Shown piece after piece: positions 36,367 to 47,795 of a DNA stretch of 64,000 nucleotides. Position numbers and translations under genes: made by a program. The stretch spans positions 6,634,001 to 6,698,000 of the forward strand of contig JAHREC010000013.1 in NCBI GenBank assembly GCA_020081605.1, in the 5' to 3' direction. Each line of letters opens with the position of its first letter. The first letter of the stretch is position 1. This DNA is from Albifimbria verrucaria. Its lineage: Eukaryota; Ascomycota; Sordariomycetes; Hypocreales; Stachybotryaceae. The notes beneath the pieces are model-generated. The model saw nothing but the letters and a program-made list of their open reading frames with translations, made no database searches and had not been told where the DNA came from.

Positions 36367-38068
36367 TCAAATCGGTCGCACCGCTTTGGCCAAGCCCGGG
36401 GTAGGCCCTTCGCAGGAGCCTGCCTGGAGATCCCATTCCAAGACAATTATGTTTTCTTTCCCATCGCCTACAAAGTATAGCAGCACCAAGGCTAGCTGCA
36501 TATACAACTCCATTCCTTTGCGAGATGCGTCGTCCTCGAGCCGGGCAGCAAGGACCGGATATCGTAATGATAGTGGCGTAACTTTACCTTCTGCCTTTCT
36601 ATGCCGTTGATGGTGAATCCGAGAGCTCCGGGTTCTTCCCACGCCCACGCTGTACCTCGGTAAGCTTCATCATACGCTGCAAAGGCCACCGTCCGATGAT
36701 GTCGGGGTCTTCCGGAACAACGGGCTCATACTCGATATCGATATTAGCGGCCCTCCCTGTGACCCAATCTTCCACCAGTGATGGCTAAACTAAACTTGCA
36801 GTCTTGAATGCCCGGGCAGCATAATCTTCGAGACGCACGTGCGGCTGCATGTTAAATAACTCTTTATAAAGAGCCATGCAATCAGATCATAGAGATCTTA
36901 TCGGGTAAGTATAAAGCTTACCATAACAATGATAGCGCTCCGTGTCTCTGGGAACGTATAGAAAGATGTTAGAAACCCCTGAACTACCTTCAGTAAGCGA
37001 GCATCAGCCTTGGCAGGCTCCTTTGCCCGATAATAGGCGGATCAGGAAGAAGGGCGAAGTTTGGCCCTATGGAAGAAAGCCACGAAGGGGGCAACATATG
37101 GCGAAACCATCCAAGCCTGTAGTTGTTCTCCCCTAGCCCGTTCTTGAGGACCATTGGGCAACGCGCGTATCTTATAGACTGTATTCCAAGAAACTTAGAT
37201 GACGTCCTGCCCTCTTCTTCCTGCCGCTCCGCTACTATAATGCCTCCGACCCACTTGAGCATGTTGTTGACGCTGCGGCGAACAAACCCAGCTGCGCCCT
37301 GGATGTCATTATCTTCCAGCTTGTGATCACCGAGCAGAAGTGAGCCCCTCTGTCGAGGAGGAGTACGCCTTAGCCACGTTAGCGTCGGTATACTCAGCGG
37401 CGCTTACACAGATTCTATCCATGCCCAGGGGCTGAAATAGCTTGTCCTTGAAGGTTTTACCGGTGCTGGAGCCATAGATTGTGGCAATCAGTTCGCCGAC
37501 AACACCGTGTATGCAATTACTGTATAGCCACCTTGATCAGAAGTCGTTTGCTACCGGAAGATGGGAGTAAATCGTAACCTGATCGCAGCCTCGGTTGTAG
37601 TACTCATCATAGAAGCCCATGACAACGTGGTCGACGGGGGCCAAGCCGGTGAGAGCGAGCAAGATCTTCGATGGTGACTCGCCTACTCACCTCCGGGACC
37701 TAAGCTGTCTGGAAATCCGGTAGATAGCGCAAGACAGGGGCATCCCAGGCTATCCGGCCCTCGCTCTCAAGCACACCCCAGGTAGCGGTCGTGAAAGCTT
37801 TAGTATACAAAGCAATGCAATAAAGAGCGTCATCATCGTGCCTCCAAATGTTCTTGATATGCACCCATCCTTCAGCATAGCGGAAGGTAACTTCACCGCG
37901 GTGCAGGATGCCGCAAGAAATCGATAGGGTGCTGAACTGCTCGCGAACCCGCGTGATCTGCTACTTGATGGACTCAAAGCTGGTAGAAGGCAAGAAAGGC
38001 GCCTTGTTGCCGTGCTCGCGTGGCCTCACTTACTCGGGAGCGAAGAGCGTGCCCTTTACAAGGTTCAT
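36367..38068 (-). pseudogene. Decayed beta-lactamase/PBP-type serine hydrolase
   Basis: Degenerate paralogue of the hydrolase at 40422-42024. Shared landmarks are the N-terminal CGILHRGEV (about 37900; the paralogue has VGVLHCGEI), DDDALYCIALYTKAF (paralogue GDTLYCIASLTKAF), DMLKW-like MLKWVGG (37262), NNYRLGWFRHMLPP, and the C-terminal KLRHYHYDIRSLLPGS (paralogue ILKHYHYDTWSLLPGS). The catalytic SxxK serine is Leu (TTG codon, about 37808), consistent with a C-to-T change. Stops and frame changes are dense along the whole length, well beyond the homopolymer pattern seen in the other genes. It is therefore a dead copy. Confidence 0.72.
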
Positions 38069-38116
38069 TGTGTGCGTGGTTGCTGGTCTAATCTACACCT
38101 GAGTCTCAAGTTCTGA

Positions 38117-40091
38117 TTTGGGAGACTGGGGATGCCGACATTTGGCGACCAGGAGCCGAGACATTTTGTTTGGGGTCGCTTCTGTCAGAGATAGGGACAG
38201 CCCGTCCGGCAAGGTAATGCAGATTTTGACCATGCCAATTGGGAGGCACGCCGGCCCGGACGTCGTCCCTTTGCCAAATCTCCTACCGTCCTGCCTACCG
38301 CGGTGCCCCGTGTCTGGGTGAGAGAGAAGGGTATTTCGAAAAGATCACAAGCTTCATCAAGCCACAAGCAGCTTTTAATAGCAAGACGCAAATAGCGTTA
38401 CTGTACGCCCACGGCTACCTGGATGAATACGACGCCTGCTACTAGATCACCTGCGACACAAAGATCAGATGACAAAGGGCATTACCGGCATATAAATCCT
38501 GCGTGGGCTTGGTGAGCACGGTCAAGAAGATGGTTTTGCTGTGCAGAAATGGTTGACTAATAACTGGCTGCTGATCCTCAATAACGTCAGGTCCTCGCTC
38601 GATATCAAGGAGACCTGACCCTCGGCAAGAAGAGGCTCGATTCTTATTACTACTACGGATGCAAGCTGGCTCCATCGCGAAGACATCACCCAGGGTATCA
38701 AGTTCTCGTCCATGGAAGCGGATGAAGGAGTACCTATGGAGATGCAGGTGTTTTCCCGACAGCAGTGACAAATTACAGACCAGGCGGCAAAGCACATATT
38801 TGAGGAAAATGGTGGCTTTCCCTTGTTCATCCGACAGCTTTGCTCCTAAATCTGTACAAACAGACTGGGCACTAACGAGTTCCTGAGTAACTACAACAGA
38901 GATCACCAGCAGATTGACTTATCGGATGAAAGTCCGTCACCATTCTGCTCCCGGATATTGGGAAATTCCTGAAATTGACATACGCGAAGCTTTCGACAAA
39001 GGATATGTCGCTTATTGCCCTCTTCTGTTTCGTTGATCCCGACAATATCCCAACGAAACTTCTTGCAGATGCGCCCATGACGCATAGGTAAGGTCTTATT
39101 CTCCCCAGCCCTTGTAGGTTAGGACCAACCATTATGCCAAGTCTACCGTGGCGTTCAGTAACCTGCTTCGATACTTTCCCGGATCTACGGCAGGAGGAAG
39201 GACAAAGCGTTACAGTATTCATCGCACCGTGCAACGATACTAACTGCTCAATCTCACTGAAGATCAGCTTCGTGCGGGAACCCAGCCTCTCGTCTCGAGG
39301 CTGAGAAAGCTCTTGCCATGTCAAACTCCCTGAGAAGATGAAGCCAACGATCAAACAATTGGCACACTCTCGCTACATCTTGCATATAGTGGCACTGAAC
39401 AGGGTATTTACAAAGCTATCCCTACTGACCAAGGACTCCGAAGTTCTGGCTCAGATCCTGCTCGATGGGTCGTTTGATCTTTAGATCAAAAACTTATCTG
39501 ATGATACAAGGGCTTTGATAGAGTCGTCCAGGTGGCTCAGCTCTCGTCACGGGTTCAATACCATCCTGTGAGTAGAGACCAAGCCCTTTTAAGGGACACT
39601 CCTTGCTGGAGCCGGAGATCTCAATGATGCTCGCGTTTGTTTCGAGCAATAGAGCGAGTAACGAGGTGCAAAGCAACGGATATTAAACATGCACACACCC
39701 GCGACGTTCAAGTACGAAATCTACCTTGCCAACTCATCCAACAATCTAGCTAGAATTTACATTGCCACTGAACGGTACAAAGATGCAAGGGCAAACAACG
39801 ACATATCTTTGTATCTGAAGAAGAAATGGAAAGAGAGCCCACAAAGTGGAGGGTGTTGTCCCATTGTTACGTCTATCGTACCGGAATCTTGGCAATGCCT
39901 AACTCTTACAGCATCGCTTTGATGAAGCGGCCTAGCACCTTGAATTGGCACTCGAGATAGGGAGTAAGGAGGTCTCGGCTAGCCGCCGAGGCTTGATATG
40001 CCACGAGTATGGATGCATGCGACTAGAGCAAGGTCTGCTCGAAGAGGCATGTTTATTGTTAAACTCTACCTTCCTTGAGAGAGACGAATAA
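38117..40091 (+). pseudogene. NB-ARC/TPR (NLR-like) gene remnant
   Basis: Pieces of a fungal STAND protein in all three frames. Near 38330-38445 an N-terminal NB-ARC start has EREGYFEKITSFIK followed by KTQIALLYAHGYLDEYDACY, in which the GGxGKTQ P-loop has lost its glycines. The kinase-2-like WLLILNNVRSS lies at about 38565, GSILITTTDASW (RNBS-B-like) at about 38640, and NGGFPLFIRQL (GLPLA-like) at about 38810. A helical stretch with AKLSTKDMSLIALFCFVD follows (about 38980). TPR-like segments NNLARIYIATERYKDA (39750) and CHEYGCMRLEQGLLEEA (40000-40060) end at a TAA at 40089-40091. Internal stops and lost motifs show genuine decay. These proteins act in fungal self/non-self recognition; this copy cannot. 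Confidence 0.6.
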
Positions 40092-40421
40092 CTTGAGAGC
40101 CATCCATACACCGCCACATATTAACGTATGTACCTAATTCGCCGTAGATGCGGCTGCCGACAATGATACAGTGCCAGCCTTGCCGACACACACCATCTCT
40201 GAGCGTTTACAGAGCCTCAACACCCTGTACTGCATTTCTCCAACCGAGCATCACAGGTTTTTTTTTAAAAAAGGGCAAGGAGAGAAGAATAACAGTTTGC
40301 GTCCAAGAGGAACTGACACGTCTACTCAACTCGGACTGATGAACAGCCAAAGCTCGGCATTTGGAAATCACCTGCACCATTCCACTTGCACCTTTTCGTA
40401 CGCCCGACCCGAGCAGCGAGA

Positions 40422-42024
40422 ATGGAGGCCCGGATTAGAAGCCGCATTCCAGATATGGAGAAGATCTTGGCTGCCACTGGTCAGCCTGGTGTCTCCGTGG
40501 GTGTGCTTCACTGTGGTGAGATCGTGCTCAACCATAGCATCGGCCACCGCGACGTGGACGCTGGCATCAAGGCTGATGGAGATACCCTCTACTGCATCGC
40601 CTCTCTCACCAAAGCTTTTGTCGCTGCCGCTTTGAACCTTGTTATTCATGACAATGGCCTCAGCTGGTCAGACAAGGTGGCCGATCTCGTGCCTGGCCTC
40701 GGCATGCAAGACGACCAGACACTTACGAACCGCCTCACGCTCACTGACCTAGTCAGCCATAGAAGCGGCACCAGCAGCCTCGACCAGCTTGTGCAAGGCC
40801 TCGATGGCCGCGTCTTGGTTCCCAAGAAGGACGTCGTCCACCTGATGAATGAGCTCCCTGTCCGCTCCGATCTTCGAACCGAGTTCTGGTACTCAAACGT
40901 GCCCTTCTCCATTGCCGGTAAGATCATCGAAGACGTGGGAAAACGGAACCGATGGGATGAGTTTCTCCAAGACAAGGTGCTTGGGCCGCTGGCAATGGGC
41001 CGCACTACGGCAGATGCCGAAGTCGTGGCCTCGGACTCAAACGTTGCCACACCGTATGCCTGTCATCCAAGCGGCTCCGTGGAGCCATTAGCTCAACCCG
41101 AGCTCTCTGCTTCGACGCTTCACGGCTGTGCTGGGGGATCCGAAGCTCCATCACGGACATGCTCAAATGGTGCCGGGCCATTCTGTCGGCGACAAAGAGC
41201 GCCTCTCGCCAAGGGCCTGGACAGACCGAAGCAAACTCGCAATCTCCCTGCTGGGACTTGCTCGTCTCTTTGACGGCACAGTCATCATCTCCCCGAGAGA
41301 CTTTCGAGCAGGCGAATATTGTCGAGGGTGGGTGCGGCAGACAATCCCTACAACTCTCGGGAGAATGTCTCCCAACCGCGCATTCTTTGCCCCCGTGATG
41401 GGCCGAGACTCGTCGTCCAGACTCGTCTACTCCCATAACGGCGAGACAAAGGGGTTCATGGCGTCTCTTTGTTTATTCCCTGAGGATGATGCAGCTATCG
41501 TGGCGCTGTCCAACGGGGCTGGCCTGAGCGATTGCACAGATTGGATTGTGCAGGATATCGCCCAGAGCATGCTTGACTTTCAGCCTGTGAATGACTACGT
41601 AAGCTTGGCTCAACGTGCCGCAAGTATGAGTGTTGGCCGATATCATGAAAAATTCGTCGTTCCCCTGGATGAACATCAGGTGAAGGGCACGCAACGACCT
41701 CGGCAAAGCGACTTTGTAGGCAAATACACTAGATCCAAATCTAATCCCGCCATTACGATCCGCGTCGCCTTAGATGGAGAAGAGGGCCTTAAAATCATCA
41801 TAAATAGCCACGTTAATCAAAGCTACATCCTGAAGCACTATCACTACGACACATGGTCCTTGCTTCCAGGCAGTGAAGAAGAGGCTAGCAGGCGAGGCTA
41901 TTTCGTTATTTTTAACAGCTGGGAGGAATACCTGGTCAGCTTTGAGCGTCGGCTGGACGGGGCTATTGGGTGGCTGACTTGGAAGCTGGATGGCGTGGTA
42001 GTCCGTTATGAGCGAACGATGTGA
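40422..42024 (+). CDS. Beta-lactamase/PBP-type serine hydrolase
   Basis: Class C beta-lactamase/esterase-fold serine hydrolase with all catalytic motifs: SxxK as CIASLTKAF (about 40600), YxN as FWYSNVPFS (about 40890) and HxG as YSHNGETKGF (about 41435). A C-terminal extension carries ILKHYHYDTWSLLPGS. One frame change near 41135 (GGGGG) restores GIRSSITDMLKWCRAIL. A second lies near 41200 before LSPRAWTDRSKLAISLLGLA. The start is 40422 (MEARIRSRIP) or slightly upstream (40339-40386, HLFVRPTRAARMEARI would fit the family). This family spans peptidases, esterases, acyltransferases (LovD) and bacterial PBP-type thioesterases. It lies 6.4 kb from an NRPS lacking a release domain, with a dead paralogue between. 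A releasing or cyclising role in trans is possible (inference). Confidence 0.8.
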
Positions 42025-42232
42025 CCTCGTTACACGAGACCTTTACATCCTGGAGAGTAAATGATGTGGCCACAGGCTGTAACAGCCGCTACGGCGTGAT
42101 TGAATTGAAGACTCGTGTATACCTCCCTGTGATGAAGTTGTATCCTGCACAAACCATTCTTTGTTACATGTCCAAGTTAAAAACACTCGGCCTGCTCGTG
42201 CATACCAATATCGTCCCCTCGGCGCCGCGACC

Positions 42233-43158
42233 ATGGAGCCGTCCCAGGGGCAGTCGACATGCCAAATGAATGGTAACAGCGACATTTACGGGCTTGGCGT
42301 CCGCCTGGGTATATACCTACAGTGGGCGACGTCGATCCTGGCTGAGAATGTAGATCCAGCCGAGGTCACAGGCACCCGAGCCTCTGGGTTCTATTACCAA
42401 ATTGCCATGTTTTCAGGTCTGGTCCGCGTCAGTCAATATCCAGAAGACGAAGTGCTTGCTCTTGAAGGCTACATCGTATTACTCTTCTGCTTTGCCGGCG
42501 TTTGGGCTTCTTCTTTTGCCCTGCAGGGCTTCGGTCGAGCGATCGCGACACGACGGAGTCGGCACCACCACCCGACGTCGAAGCGACCAGGTTCGGCACG
42601 TTCGTCAGCGTACTCCTCAGCACTGCGATATTCGCATACGGTACTTGGTTCCTGTTCACTGGCATGGCGAACATGAAGCGTCGCGATGAGGCGTGCGAAG
42701 AGTTGGTCTTCTTCTTCGCCAGGGCCGCACTCTTCGGTTGGGCCCTGATCGTCGACCGCGTCTTTTTCGTCGTGAGCCTCGCCGCGTCGGCCGTGCTCCT
42801 CGCGTATCGTACATACACCTTTGTTCAAAACTTCGACCTCCTCCTCGGCGACTGGAAGAAGGCCCCGGATTTGCACCAGTCGAGCGGCCAACCGCGCCAG
42901 GTCCAAGACGCCCAGCTACGCCAACCGCACGTCAAGGTGCAGGTGCGGAAGCTGATAGGGAGTGTTGCAACAATGGCGGTGTTCGTCGTGGCGATAGAGC
43001 TTACGCTGAGGTGGAATCACATCATGGACGTGTACGAGTGCAATAACTTCAGCCAGGTGTTTCCGCTGGCCATAGGGGCGTCGGGATTCGTGACTACGGT
43101 GTTCAACGTGGGCAAGAAGGTGTCTAAGAAAGATTTGAAGCTTTCTCTCACGTGGTAG
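42233..43158 (+). CDS. Multi-pass membrane protein, function unknown
   Basis: The start is ATG at 42233, with the early motif IYGLGVRLGIYLQW typical of a family of uncharacterised fungal integral membrane proteins. Hydrophobic segments follow: YIVLLFCFAGVWASSFALQG (about 42465), TFVSVLLSTAIFAYGTWFLF (about 42600), WALIVDRVFFVVSLAASAVL (about 42740) and two near the end (MAVFVVAIELTL; FPLAIGASGFVTTVF). One frame change near 42545 joins two well-matching frames. The tail is basic (KKVSKKDLK). No catalytic motif is seen, and a link to the peptide locus is unsupported. Confidence 0.65.
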
Positions 43159-43358
43159 TCTAAGGAGCATGCCGTGTACGAGTTAATTATAGATAGACAA
43201 CCCCGGCCATAGCATCGTGATTTTGCTGGATTATATTTCCGAGCCTAGGAAATATTCTATATTATTTGGCCATAATGCTATTAACGTCGCTTACTTCGTC
43301 GGACAATGCAACATCAGTGCTTTTTGCGTATCCTCAGTACGCTACGCCTCCCTTCTTC

Positions 43359-44260
43359 TTAATACTCAAAATCATCCCAACCCAATAATCTTATAAAATC
43401 CAGGACAATGCTTCGTTGAATATGTACCACGCTTGTCACCGCTGCCAAGGACTGGACCATGTGTCCTTCAGACGTTGTTCCATTCACGATACAGATCCTT
43501 AAACCTATAACTTTGGCAGCCTCCAGCAAGACTCGTATCAAGGCCTGATGTTCCGTGAAGCCTAGTTTGGCCACGTCCCTCACGGGCGAGCTGTCGAGCA
43601 GGTGCCTGTTCTCGGCCGCAGCAGCCCGAAAACTTGGTAAACGATGCCCTTGCGTAAGCAAAACCGCACCGCTTCAACATCAAACCTCGAGTCGCCAGGG
43701 ATGAACCTGTTCTGGACGAACGACGGCTTGACATTCACGGCGTCCCAGACGTTTTGGAGATCCGAGGCGCCGACGTTGCAGATCCCTAGATAGCGGATTG
43801 CTCGGACGCCGACGATTTTCTCCAGGGATTTCCAGGCCGTGATGGTGTCGGCCAGGGAATCAAGCATGCGATGGAGGAGGTAGACATCGATAACGTCGAC
43901 CTTGAGGTCGTCGGTGCTTCGCCCCACCGATCGGAGCACGCCTAAGCTAGGGCTGTCCTCGATACTGTAGGGCCAGGTTGTTTCATCGTCTGGGTGGCCA
44001 CTTGGCGAAGTGTACTTGGTCTGGATGAGCAATGCCTCACGGTTGATGGGACCTTGTGCCATGGCGGCTCGAATTCTATCGCCATCCAAGGCCTCGTTGT
44101 GGAACTTCCTTGTTGAAGCGGTGTCAATCCCGCGATAGCCGTGGCGTACGGCGTCGACCAGGGACGGTTGACTATGAGGGAACTCGTTGATTGTCGTGCC
44201 ATAGATAAGAGGCGGCAATGGTGAGCCATCTAGGAGCAATGGTGCAGGAATTTTCGACAT
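43359..44260 (-). CDS. Aldo-keto reductase-like protein (active-site Tyr replaced)
   Basis: TIM-barrel NADPH-dependent aldo-keto reductase, about 300 aa, start MSKIPAPLLLDG at 44260. Recognisable parts: PPLIYGTTINE, GYRGIDTAS (the catalytic Asp), IQTKY (Lys), DVYLLHRM (His), and the C-terminal barrel strand with GIVYQVFGLL, then VNGTTSEGHM after a one-base break near 43615 (CTGCGG; the missing base is a G). The tetrad Tyr, normally in a context such as KHYNE, is replaced here: the segment reads RKFHNEALDG. The enzyme may thus be inactive, or it may have another role, for example as a cofactor-binding scaffold. The 3' end and stop at 43359 are less certain. Confidence 0.72.
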
Positions 44261-45464
44261 GGTCTAGCGTTAAGTTAGTTCCCTGGCGTTGAGGCCAAGA
44301 GTAAAGTACGTGGTGGTCAGCGTAGGATAACTATCTGGAGCACTTTGAAGGTTTTGCACGGAACATCTTGTCTTCCTGAGCAGAATCACCACAGCTCCCT
44401 TATATTAATAAAGGCTCAGGTGATACGGGGGTACCTGAGGACCTCAAGCAGGCGGCTGAAGGGGGAACAAACGCCGACGGCCTTGAGGATGGTCATTGGA
44501 TAGACAGTATGTGTGCTTCATTCGACTATACTCCAATGTAACAAGACAACTGTCCTGTGAAGAGCATGAAGACCCGACAGCTAACACCGTGTATATTGTA
44601 GGGCCTATGAGATCGTGCACCCTTCAGACATTTAACTGGGTATAAAACACTTTAGGCTCCGTATAATTGTATAAAAAGTGTTGGTAGCAGACGGATTGAC
44701 CCTTGTAAATCTTGCTACCCTGTACTGAAGCATCCGAATGGTATGATGCATGAGGATAATACAAGGCACAAGCCACGCTGTAAACCATCTTCTTACCAGC
44801 GTTAACATACCATTATATACTGTTGATATCCAGCCCAACAGAGGAAGCGCTGCGTATGACCCTATACACCGCCGCTTTCGGCAAATGCCAAGGTTTAGTG
44901 GATCACTTAGTAAGGGTGAGGCTCAAACACAAAATGCGTATTGCGGCCAATCTTCAAGGCCCCTTGGCCCGATGCTACCTTGCCCACGATCCTTCATCAG
45001 CCTGAGTCATCAGTTTTAAGGCAATGCTACCCATAACTACAGTAACGAGTAGTCGCCGTGATGCAAAATAGCCGGTCTATGCTGCCAAGACATGCCATCA
45101 TCCACTGCGCCTCTATTGTTTCAAAATGGATTTGGGGGCGAGGAACAACGCGACGAGCGAATCACAACGTTTCCGAGCTGCTTGCGAGCTGCCAACCAAC
45201 CGAAGGATTACAATGCTGGTTTGGACGACATGAGCAGATCCTGATGCGCTTGGGGCAATTCATGCTGCTCACAAAGCAATTCCTGGTTGTGGTATCCATG
45301 TAAATTGACACTCGCCCCAACATGTATGTATAGCTAGCCGGTCCCTTTTCCTTGAGCCACCAACTTAGATCGTATATCTACAACGAAACACTGGCCAGTT
45401 TCTATTTACATCTGGTGGGAGCTTAGAGATACTTGCACGTCGGGTTTTCGAATAATTATTCATC
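44261..45464. other. Intergenic region
   Basis: 1.2 kb upstream of two divergent genes, the aldo-keto reductase (minus) and the small secreted protein (plus). Short open frames (44750-45019, 45058-45303) show no recognisable content. It should hold both promoters. Confidence 0.4.
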
Positions 45465-45934
45465 ATGCACGCCATGATTTTCCCCGATTTCTTCTCGCCG
45501 CAGGTATCTGCACGGCAACCGCCATCGTCCCCACCGGCACAGAGAAGCGCGACTTCATCGAATGCGTTGATGCTATTGGCAAAGTCGACCTAACCTCGAT
45601 CCCTACGTTGAGCCCAGAGGTAGCCAAGATCATGGTCGACCAGGCCGACGCCATCACCGTTCTCGATCCCTGCGTCGTCCCGGCCTTCACTGGAACCCTC
45701 GCGCCGGCTTACACGTCTTATATGGTCGCAGCCGACAAGTGGCAGCAGGAGAATTATGAACCCCTGTCGTCCCTGGTCAGTGCCTGCTCGGACCTGCCTG
45801 GGAATGACAACATGCAGAAGTTGTTCGAGAGCCTGCCGACGCCGTGCCCTAAGCTCGAGTTCTTGGAGCCCGCAGAGCCGGACAAGGATTTTGAAGATGA
45901 GGTTGAGCTCCGCCGGTTCCCATTCCGGGCCTAG
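45465..45934 (+). CDS. Small secreted protein candidate
   Basis: About 155 aa. The ATG pair at 45465/45474 is followed by a hydrophobic segment FLLAAGICTATA and then a hydrophilic mature region. This looks like a signal peptide cleaved after TATA. A run of four C (about 45483) has to gain one base for the ATG and the signal core to be in the same frame. The mature part contains Cys in FIECVDA, LDPCVV, VSACSDL and TPCPKLEF, and helical, acidic segments (ATG-distal sequence EPDKDFEDEVELRR). No domain is recognised. It fits the general class of small secreted fungal proteins of unknown role. The stop is at 45932-45934. Confidence 0.55.
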
Positions 45935-47795
45935 ATATGCTCTCTGCGCGGCTGTTGCGGTGGACAGAGCCAGATGAATTGAATGAAACACCCAGACAGC
46001 GCGGCCCGAGCTCGAAGGAGGAAGAAGGACGGAAGTGTATTACGTGCCCATGCCCGGGGTACTTGCTCAGTGTAGCTGCACAGCAAGATCTGATTACGAT
46101 GCGATAGATGGAAACGACATCTAGACGGATACTAGAGTCTATCCTGACACGGATGGGTTTCCTGATCCGACTTGGTATCTCCTTGAGTGCGCAAAGGGAC
46201 AGATGATGTATTGGCCTCTATAACAATAGTTCTTACCGTCTTGAGCAATCATTACCTATAATCGTAGTCGCTGCATTGTGTGTCTATCACATGTGACGTG
46301 GTGCGGCTCCGGGCTGTATTGCGGAGTAGTTAGGTCATTTCGTAAGTGTAAGCTGCATATTAATTCGACAAGACAGTCCAATAGGTGAGAGGTATGGCTC
46401 TCTTTAGTTCTCTACGCTGCCTGGTACATGTAGGTACATCATACTCAGTTTACTGTGGATGAGCTGAACTGCCAAGTTTTGGCCATCATGCAGATCCGAT
46501 CTAGGCCCTCATGGAGCCAGCCTTATATCCACTGTCAGATTTCGTCGGAACTAGGTCGGTCGACTACAGCATCTAGTTCAATGTGCATTGAAATGCATGC
46601 TGACGTCAAACTGAAGAAAATGTTGGCTTCGACGGGGACCAACAAAGATTCATCTCTATACCTGACCCTATTTTGGACATCACGACTTCACTTGGGGTGT
46701 AAGTAATCACACCACATTTTCATCTTCAAGACATGTGATGAGTGTCGGGCTTGGTTTAAGAGTATACCCCTTCTAATGAAACCGTATATTCTTGTCTGAT
46801 TACGGAGATCTTATCCCTTAATTGCTGAACCAGACAGGGTCTCAAGTTTTGTTGGTCTCAGTGGCGATTATGATATTCTAACTTCATCCTGTTGGGGTTG
46901 GATTTTTGTTGGGCTGCAGGCTCTATGGCGATACGGTCAAAATCTCGATTCAGTGTTACAAATTAGGAAAACATCTCCGAGAAACAGGTTGGTCTTTATG
47001 ATGTGAGGCTGAGTTTAGAACTAGAGCCGAGCCTCGGAATAACGATCGGGACATACGCGGTCGAAGTCGGCGTTCTCTTATCGCTTATAGCTCATGGCCT
47101 AAGTAGAGCTGTCTCGTCTATATTGTCATCTCTCGATGACATGTTAGGCTCATGAACATGAGCAAGGCCGACCTCTATCGCCCTACAGTATAAAGCCCGG
47201 CAGAAGCGTGGACTAGGATAGCATATGAGATATCTAAAGAGTAGTTTGCGTGCGACTCTCATCACCATCGTCAGTAAGAACCAGCGAATCTGACTTGTGA
47301 ACGAAGCAGTCAAACACCAGCATGTCAATTTTGCATCTTTAACCCAGATTCCAGGAGTAAGCACGTCATGCACCACATCAGCGGCAGATGCCTCGTTATG
47401 TGCCTGGGTAGTGCTTATGTTTTCGCTGGCAGATTAACCGGGTCGAAGACTTGTAATGAACCCCAGAGATGTTGGGAAACCTCTGAGTCCCAGAGAGCTT
47501 CGGATTAATGTGCGTAAGCTGTTCCTTCAAAGGTGCAGTAATGTATCATTGCTAGTTCATGTGCCACACTCAATGCGCTTCTGTAAGCAATGACTCAATC
47601 TAGAGATAATTTCTACTTCTAGAGTTGTCTCAGTGCGATGTATGTGCTTCCAGAAGAGCTTGGCTGGATATAAAACGTAAACAGCAGCACTGTTAAGTTT
47701 CTGGGTACTCTGAACATCTTGCACATGATCGTCTGCTATCACACATTTAAACGGCTTCCAACCTAACCTGAAACGTGTCAAGTTAAAAAACTACG
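45935..47795. other. Intergenic region, no supported gene
   Basis: Nearly 1.9 kb without a convincing gene. Open frames at 46455-46706 (plus), 47092-47376 (minus, 94 aa) and 47557-47781 (minus) lack domains, flanking splice signals and neighbours in frame. Nothing repetitive was noticed. Confidence 0.4.

Noticed and set aside
39545..39575. GGGTTCAATACC, resembling a tRNA T-loop
   Set aside because: No acceptor stem, D arm or anticodon arm pairs around it, and the site lies in an NB-ARC/TPR remnant.
40171..40635. 154-aa open frame overlapping the hydrolase start
   Set aside because: Its 3' half lies out of frame with the clear SxxK-containing hydrolase. Only the first codons from 40339 might belong to the hydrolase N-terminus after a one-base repair.
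47092..47376. 94-aa minus-strand open frame
   Set aside because: No domain, splice context or continuation in other frames; composition is not persuasive.
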